From contig CAMCBB010000042.1 in NCBI GenBank assembly GCA_945872875.1, forward strand, positions 1 through 14,468: DNA of 14,468 nt, in the 5' to 3' direction. Shown here one piece after another: positions 14,031 to 14,468 of this stretch. The stretch is from Flavobacterium psychrophilum (GTDB lineage Bacteria > Bacteroidota > Bacteroidia > Flavobacteriales > Flavobacteriaceae). The stretch's first letter is position 1, and each line of letters begins with the position of its first letter. The notes under the pieces are model-generated. The model saw only the letters and a list, made by a program, of their open reading frames with translations, did not search any database and was not told where the DNA came from. Made by a program: the position numbers and the translations under genes.

Positions 14031-14468
14031 ATGAACATAAATAAATTTACAATAAAATCGCAAGAAGCTTTGCAGAAAGCACAGCTAATTGCTCAGGAAT
14101 TGGGACAACAGCAACTTGAAAATGAACACCTTTTTAAAGGTATTCTGGAAGTTGATGAAAATGTTACTCCATTTATTTTAAAAAAACTAAATGTTAACAT
14201 TGAGCTATTCAAGAAAATATTAGAAGCAACCATTCAAAGCTTTCCTAAAGTAACTGGAGGAGAACTTATGTTTTCTCGTGATGCCTCTACTACTCTGAAT
14301 GAAGCGGAAATAATAGCTACAAAAAGAAATGATGAGTTTGTTTCTATTGAACATTTAATTTTGGCAATTTTTAAATCGAAAAGCAAAATCGCCCAGATAT
14401 TAAAAGACCAAGGAGTTACTGAAAAAGCTTTGGATGCTGCAATAACTGAAATGAGAAAAGGTGAACGA
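14031..14468 (+). CDS. clpB: ATP-dependent disaggregase ClpB, N-terminal part (3' partial)
   Basis: ClpB is a ring-forming AAA+ chaperone that, with DnaK, pulls polypeptides out of heat-damaged aggregates. Only the first 146 codons are in the window; the frame is open to the last base, which is why it would be missed by a search needing a stop. The visible part is the Clp N-terminal repeat domain: MNINKFTIKSQEALQKAQ, then the first repeat with LENEHLFKGILE near 30-41. The second repeat has the conserved FVSIEHLILAIF near 102-113. It ends at the junction with the first nucleotide-binding domain (EMRKGER). ATG 14031 fits the usual N-terminus of flavobacterial ClpB. ClpC is less likely because the N-domain wording and the tail MRKGER match ClpB, though the ATPase domains are outside the window. 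It is divergent from ytxJ. Confidence 0.93.
   Translation, partial: MNINKFTIKSQEALQKAQLIAQELGQQQLENEHLFKGILEVDENVTPFILKKLNVNIELFKKILEATIQSFPKVTGGELMFSRDASTTLNEAEIIATKRNDEFVSIEHLILAIFKSKSKIAQILKDQGVTEKALDAAITEMRKGER

Noticed and set aside
1-14468. Defence island, mobile element, CRISPR array, secretion or biosynthetic cluster
   Set aside because: Almost all the sequence is accounted for by core metabolic and envelope genes; no transposase, integrase, spacer array, tRNA-linked insertion or abrupt change in base composition was noticed by eye.

Overview
The window looks like core chromosome of a Flavobacteriaceae bacterium (Bacteroidota, Flavobacterium or a close relative). This rests on the AT-rich sequence, start codons preceded by A/T-rich leaders with little Shine-Dalgarno signal, and Bacteroidota-type promoter boxes (TTTG ... 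TAnnTTTG). It also rests on the family variants: a fused alpha/beta 2-oxo acid dehydrogenase E1, a RibB with a decayed RibA-like tail, and a YtxJ-type bacillithiol-system protein. No mobile element, CRISPR array, RNA gene, phage gene or defence cassette is visible.

Layout. From 1 to about 6950 there is one tightly packed forward operon with gaps of 4-21 bases: tpx (start cut off), dgkA, ftsK, lolA-like, LptF/LptG-type permease, ribB. After a 90-base gap with a weak terminator-like hairpin comes a forward 2-oxo acid dehydrogenase E1 gene (ATG 7041, end 9446). It converges on glyA (reverse, 9499-10773) across a strong bidirectional terminator. glyA is divergent from a fumarylacetoacetase gene (forward, ATG 10885). 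Their shared 111-base promoter region carries Bacteroidota promoter boxes and an 11-base direct repeat. A lipoprotein gene of unknown function (12232-13416) follows and converges on ytxJ (reverse, 13487-13873) across another strong bidirectional terminator. Finally a forward clpB begins at 14031 and runs off the right edge.

How the genes fit together. The first operon is mainly about the cell envelope and division: DgkA recycles a lipid substrate, LolA carries lipoproteins to the outer membrane, the LptF/G-like permease belongs to lipopolysaccharide export, and FtsK moves chromosome ends through the closing septum. Tpx handles peroxide and RibB makes a riboflavin precursor. The second half is ordinary metabolism (2-oxo acid oxidation, one-carbon units through serine/glycine, the last step of tyrosine breakdown) plus thiol redox and heat-shock functions.

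I found no convincing new system. The points that merit a second look are the RibA-like domain of RibB with no zinc cysteines, an altered thiamine diphosphate motif in the E1 enzyme, a three-helix C-terminal extension on the LptF/G permease, and the repeat in the glyA/fumarylacetoacetase promoter region. Three track-style starts at non-ATG or upstream codons (7011, 10803, 10837) are replaced here by better-supported internal ATGs.
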